Of a DNA stretch of 10,158 nucleotides, positions 7,414 through 10,158 are shown one piece after another. Numbering within the stretch: the stretch's first letter is position 1; every line of letters begins with the position of its first letter. Position numbers and translations under genes: made by a program. Under the pieces are notes generated by a model. That model searched no databases and was not told the origin of the DNA. It saw only the letters and a program-made list of their open reading frames with translations. Origin of the DNA: Chromera velia (Eukaryota; Sar; Chromeraceae); assembly GCA_018398765.1 (NCBI GenBank), contig JAHBMJ010000306.1:40674-50831 (forward strand). Reading direction: 5' to 3'.

Positions 7414-7701
7414 TGATGGAATTCGAAGGCAACGGTTGCTGCCGGGGATTTTCGAGTCACACGAATGCCTCCCCCCGCCAACAGACAGAGAAGGGGTGCA
7501 AAGCGCTGTGCATGGCGTCACGAACATGCGAGGCTTTCGAAATCAGCCAGGCGAGCTTACCCATTACCAGCCCTCAGAAATACTATTGCTATCTGTTCCA
7601 CACCCCTGTGAGCAACTTTCGTTTGTCTTGTGATACAAACAGCGGCAAGCAGCGGTGCTTCAGAAAACACGGCAACTGTAATCCTGGGACATCCACCACT
7701 G
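7414..7701 (+). CDS. Exon 11: PAN/Apple-like domain
   Basis: In phase 1, out phase 1. It reads MEFEGNGCCRGFSS, then EKGCKALCMASRTCEAFEIS, YYCYLFHTPVS, LSCDTN and QRCFRKHGNC. The C-x3-C-x5-C-x-A-F core is the PAN/Apple signature also seen in exons 1 and 6. Two donors keep phase: GTTGGT at 7702, preferred because it fits GTNNGT and retains the HGNC cysteine, and GTAATC at 7678, which would remove eight residues. Domain identity is fairly secure; the exact 3' edge is not. Confidence 0.82.
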
Positions 7702-7725
7702 GTTGGTTGGTTGGTTTGTTGGCTG
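7702..7725 (+). repeat. (GTTG)n array starting at the exon 11 donor
   Basis: Degenerate GTTG/GTTT units begin at the predicted first intron base, giving several overlapping GTTGGT donor copies at 4-nt steps. Confidence 0.8.
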
Positions 7726-8077
7726 GCTTTCTGTGTGGGTAGGCTGGATGGAATCTCCTTCCTGATGATGAAATGTCTGCCTTGCTGTGTCCGTCTCTAC
7801 TTTCCCCGTCCACTCCAGATCGCTGAGCCTCTTCATCTTCTTCTAGAAAGCCGTGAAAGCTTCTTCTCTTCTGTAGCCCTCCCAGCCAGGGTCTTGTCGT
7901 CTTCTTTTGCCTCATTCTATTGTTGTCTGGCCAGTGGTGCGCAGCTTTTTTCTACTGTAGATTTGCGCCTTTATTTTTTTTTTCGTACATGTTTTTCTTT
8001 CCTTGTTGCTGCCTGGTACTGTGTTTCTTTCCTTCCTCAGTTGGTTCACTTCTTCATCTTACCACTTTGTCTTGCAG
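7702..8077 (+). other. Intron 11
   Basis: A 376-bp T/C-rich intron from the GTTG array to cttgcag at 8071-8077. One frame is open through it and translates as a hydrophobic Phe/Leu/Ser/Cys chain that imitates membrane helices. This comes from T-richness, not from a gene. Confidence 0.75.
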
Positions 8078-8201
8078 CGTCTGAGCTCCTCAACTTCGAG
8101 AATACTGCCGAGACTTGCAACGCCTCTAAGCAGAGACACACTTGGGACACAGAGCTCGCCTTGCGTGTGCTGAGAGATCAGACAGTTGACTACTTGAGAA
8201 C
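8078..8201 (+). CDS. Exon 12: short helical-looking segment
   Basis: In phase 1, out phase 2 at aac|GTCCGT (8202). It reads SELLNFENTAETCNASKQR, then HTWDTELALRVLRDQTVDYL, polar and probably helical, with a possible N-glycosylation site (NAS). No family recognised. The preferred pairing with the acceptor at 8517 completes an ACG codon. A second pair, GTCTGT at 8206 with the AG at 8521, also keeps frame. Confidence 0.65.
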
Positions 8202-8517
8202 GTCCGTCTGTCATAGTCCTGTCTCTGTCTCGCTCTCTCTCTGTCTCTCTCTGTATGTCTGCCTCTTTTCTCTTCTGAGAACGTCAGCCTTCCCGTCTGT
8301 TAGAATGCGGCGGTTTTCTACAGAGAGGGAAAAAACTGTTCAAATTCTCTTCCTGAATTGCCCTCTAGATTTTTTGACCGAATGTTTGTTTGATCAATCC
8401 ATCTTTACGGTTGAGTGGAGGATAAACTGGCTTCTCCTCCCGAACCGATCCTTTTTGGTTCCTCTTGATGATCCATTGGAGGACGCCATTCTTTCAAAAA
8501 ACCATGCATGTGTGCAG
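8202..8517 (+). other. Intron 12
   Basis: A 316-bp intron with CT-rich repeats at about 8216-8260, then T-rich sequence to the acceptor gtgtgcag. A tandem acceptor (GCAGGCAG) allows a 4-nt alternative. Confidence 0.7.
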
Positions 8518-8626
8518 GCAGTCACGCGGGAAAAAATTCTTCAAGGCCTCTGGGGGAATGGACAAGGCGAGCTTCTCCAGGGAATTGCTGACAAGGCCTT
8601 TCGCAACCGACGGGGCCGTAGTGCAG
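8518..8626 (+). CDS. Exon 13: beta-rich segment with a duplicated 3' end
   Basis: In phase 2, out phase 0 at gtgcag|GTTCGT. Of two open frames I chose the one reading SRGKKFFKASGGMDKASFSR and then RPFATDGAVVQ, which has GC-rich third positions and joins exon 14 in phase. Its last 25 nt and the donor are repeated at 8740-8764. Family not recognised; it probably forms the start of the beta-rich region continued in exons 14 and 15. Confidence 0.7.
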
Positions 8627-8648
8627 GTTCGTGGGTCTGCTGTTCCGT
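8602..8648 (+). repeat. Direct repeat copy 1 (exon 13 end plus donor)
   Basis: These 47 bp recur at 8740-8796. The copies match apart from one A/T substitution and two 5-bp insertions in the second copy. The first 25 bp are the coding end of exon 13, the rest is intron. Confidence 0.95.
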
Positions 8649-8735
8649 TTACTTTCATACATTGTTTAAAAGATATGTATGAAAAAATTTCTGTATGAAA
8701 AAGAATTCTGTATGAAAGTAAATCTTTTAAACAAT
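8648..8735. repeat. AT-rich segment with crossed inverted repeats
   Basis: Arm A (8648-8660) is perfectly complementary to 8710-8722 (13 bp), and arm B (8661-8674) to 8722-8735 (14 bp). The order is A-B-A'-B', so the two stems cannot both form as a nested hairpin. Three tgtatgaaa copies lie at 8676, 8692 and 8709. It is clearly more AT-rich than its surroundings. The origin could be a small MITE-like insertion or a template-switch event; it encodes nothing. Confidence 0.9.
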
Positions 8736-8739
8736 ACAT

Positions 8740-8796
8740 CGCAACCGACGGGGCCGTTGTGCAGGTTCGTCACGTGGGTCTGCTCTGCTGTTCCGT
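8740..8796 (+). repeat. Direct repeat copy 2 (pseudo-exon end plus second donor)
   Basis: Second copy of the 8602-8648 repeat, 57 bp, with its own gtgcag|GTTCGT donor at 8765. The one base changed in the coding part (GTA to GTT) leaves the Val codon synonymous. Confidence 0.95.
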
Positions 8797-9077
8797 CCTC
8801 TTCCTTGTACTTCCTCTTCTACTTTGCTGCTTGGGATGCGTTCGATGTTTCTTGTTCCCTTTTTCGCTTTCTATGTGAGTCTGTCTGTCTCCTTCCGTCT
8901 TTCTTTCGCTTTCCCGCGCGTCTCTAAGGACCCACGCACATTCAGGCAGGCAGCAACCATTCAGATCGACATGAATGATTTCTTTATTGCTTCCCTTTGA
9001 TTTCCAGTGAGCGCGCGTATCGACCTATCTACTTGTTGTACACAAAAGAGTGTCTGCTGTGTCATGCCTGCCTGCAG

Positions 9078-9245
9078 GGAATCAACATGGCTCTGAGCAC
9101 CAACCCGAGAAGGCTGAGTTTCTCTCCAAGGGTATTTACCTTCATGGCGGGTGCAAGCACAGCGAGATCGAGAGTTGTACATGTCACCGTGCAGAGGTCC
9201 GACCACGTGGTGACCTTAGCGTGCGATGCGAACTCTGTCATACAG
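9078..9245 (+). CDS. Exon 14: beta-sandwich-like repeat segment
   Basis: A phase 0-0 exon with donor cag|GTTGGT. It reads GINMALSTNPRRLSFSPRVF, then TFMAGASTARSRVVHVTVQR and DHVVTLACDANSVIQ. The pattern of S-x-N-P..L-S-F-S-P..F-T-F..R-x-V-x-V-T-V resembles extracellular beta-sandwich repeats (LSFSP-type/Calx-beta-like), by impression only. The frame remains open after the donor to a stop at 9362-9364 through a Cys-rich stretch. Confidence 0.78.
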
Positions 9246-9709
9246 GTTGGTTGCAAGGCGGTCTGTGTTGACAGCCCGCTTTCCTTCTGTATGCAGAACG
9301 TTGTAGTGTCTGTAGTGACTGCGGGCGTGTGTTGCGAGTGCCAAGAGCCTGACAAAACACACTGACTAACCCTCGAATTTGTCTCAAAGCCACCGGCCTC
9401 CTTCTTGCTGGTAAATCCGTGTGGCCCCTCAGTGAGTGCGTTCCCGGAAGGAATTTACAACGCCATCTACCAATTTTGTCGTGCCCCTCGGTCTCGGTTG
9501 CAAGATTATCTAGGTGTTCTCTTGCTTTCTTTCCTCCTTTCCTTCTCATAATTCGTCCCGGCCCCCCCCCTGACTCCCTTGACAATCTCAGCTAAATCTG
9601 AAAGATCGGAGCCGCTCCTCCTTTCGTGTGTGGGGGCAAACTGCCCGCATGTTCTTTCTGCATGGCCTCTCTCTAATTTGATTGATCGACGTGGAACGAA
9701 TGAATTCAG
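9246..9709 (+). other. Intron 14
   Basis: A 464-bp intron; acceptor aattcag at 9703-9709. It holds mixed sequence with a C run near 9561-9568. If it were retained, the protein would gain a ~39-residue Cys-rich tail and end at 9362-9364. Confidence 0.75.
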
Positions 9710-10033
9710 GACATCCGGACGGTGTCGACTTCGGAGACAAACGACCAGTCGAATGTGTGGAACACGATCACTCTGGAGATTGTCTGCATCCCCCTGGCCT
9801 TCTCTCCCGAGTGCACGACGCTGGTAGCATCCTTTGACGGAGGGCAGTTCCCTGGCAACAGCCCGATCGATGCGGTGGCAGACATCAACAAAGTTCCTGG
9901 GAGCTCTGGACACATGGTCTGTGAGATGGACAAGGCCCTGCAGGCAGTCAAGCTGACATCCATCCCGAAGAGTGAGATCGTGTCTGGAGAGACCATCTGC
10001 TGCACTACAGGGGGACCCTCAGTGGCTTTTCAG
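9710..10033 (+). CDS. Exon 15: Cys-containing extracellular-like segment
   Basis: A phase 0-0 exon reading DIRTVSTSETNDQSNVWNTI, then TLEIVCIPLAFSPECTTLVA, FDGGQFPGNSPIDAVADI, GHMVCEMDKALQAVKL and SGETICCTTGGPSVAFQ. It has clear coding third positions and a donor cag|GTGTGT. It probably continues the beta-rich region of exons 13-14. The even Cys spacing suggests disulfides, as expected for an extracellular domain, but I do not recognise a family. The gene continues beyond the window. Confidence 0.85.
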
Positions 10034-10158
10034 GTGTGTATGGGTGTGTGTGTCCAGACAGACAGACAGATCGAATTGATGGATGTATATGCATGAAGGA
10101 AGAAGTGAGTGATGGCGAAAGAGAAAGAGCGGGGGGGGGGGGGGGGGGGGGGGGGGGG
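10034..10158 (+). other. 5' part of the next intron
   Basis: Begins GTGTGTATGGG, has a GACA repeat near 10058-10070, then purine-rich sequence that runs into the terminal G run. No acceptor is seen before the window ends. Confidence 0.75.
10131..10158 (+). repeat. Poly-G run at the window end
   Basis: Twenty-eight G in a row up to the last base. It may be a real intronic G tract or a point where assembly stopped. Confidence 0.95.

Larger units (their letters stand above)
8627..9077 (+). other. Intron 13
   Basis: A 451-bp intron. It holds the AT-rich inverted-repeat segment and the second copy of the exon 13 end, then T/C-rich sequence and a GGCAGGCAG stretch. The acceptor is cctgcctgcag at 9077. 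An earlier acceptor-like site (tttccag, 9001-9007) precedes sequence that is also open in the exon 14 frame, so a longer exon 14 cannot be excluded. Confidence 0.75.

Noticed and set aside
7702-8077. Open frame that translates as a hydrophobic, multi-helix membrane protein
   Set aside because: The segment is a T/C-rich intron; the Phe/Leu/Ser/Cys bias follows from base composition, and good splice sites flank it.
9246-9364. Alternative C-terminus from retention of intron 14 (Cys-rich, stop at 9362-9364)
   Set aside because: A good donor lies at 9246 and exon 15 follows in phase with clear coding character. Kept only as a minor possibility.

Overview
The window looks like nuclear DNA from a protist of the apicomplexan/chromerid type; a chromerid alga such as Chromera would fit, but no single feature proves it. 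The evidence is many phase-compatible spliceosomal introns of about 100-510 bp, a moderately GC-rich code with GC-rich third positions, introns full of simple repeats, and an extracellular domain set (PAN/Apple, TSP1, sushi, beta-trefoil) typical of alveolate surface and secreted proteins. I see no bacterial operon, RNA gene, CRISPR array or complete transposon.

Almost everything is explained by one plus-strand gene, open at both ends. I reconstruct 15 exons: 40-616, 922-1034, 1288-1562, 2073-2157, 2637-2749, 3223-4855, 5280-5695, 6137-6400, 6688-6976, 7075-7119, 7414-7701, 8078-8201, 8518-8626, 9078-9245 and 9710-10033. Reading phase is kept across all 14 junctions, giving about 1,607 codons with no stop. 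Start codon, signal peptide, stop codon, promoter and 3' end all lie outside the window. The exon 2 3' end is the least certain junction. The exon 5, 11, 12 and 13 edges have in-frame alternatives.

Domain order: a PAN/Apple-like domain (exon 1); a Cys/Trp module of unknown family (exons 1-3); a charged linker (exon 3); a Cys cluster and short linkers (exons 4-5); two PAN-like domains, a Ser/Pro/His/Glu-rich linker, a Trp/Gly/Cys-rich domain I do not recognise, and two beta-trefoil lobes (exon 6); the third lobe and a clear TSP1 repeat (exon 7); a sushi/CCP-like domain (exon 8); a lectin-like region (exon 9); a 45-nt exon (exon 10); another PAN-like domain (exon 11); and beta-rich segments (exons 12-15). 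The likely product is a large secreted or cell-surface adhesive protein.

Most donors follow GTNNGT, often with a pyrimidine at +3, and several run straight into tetranucleotide repeats built from the donor motif. The 3' end and donor of exon 13 are duplicated about 138 bp downstream, with one synonymous change, around an AT-rich segment carrying crossed inverted repeats. The window ends in a run of 28 G.
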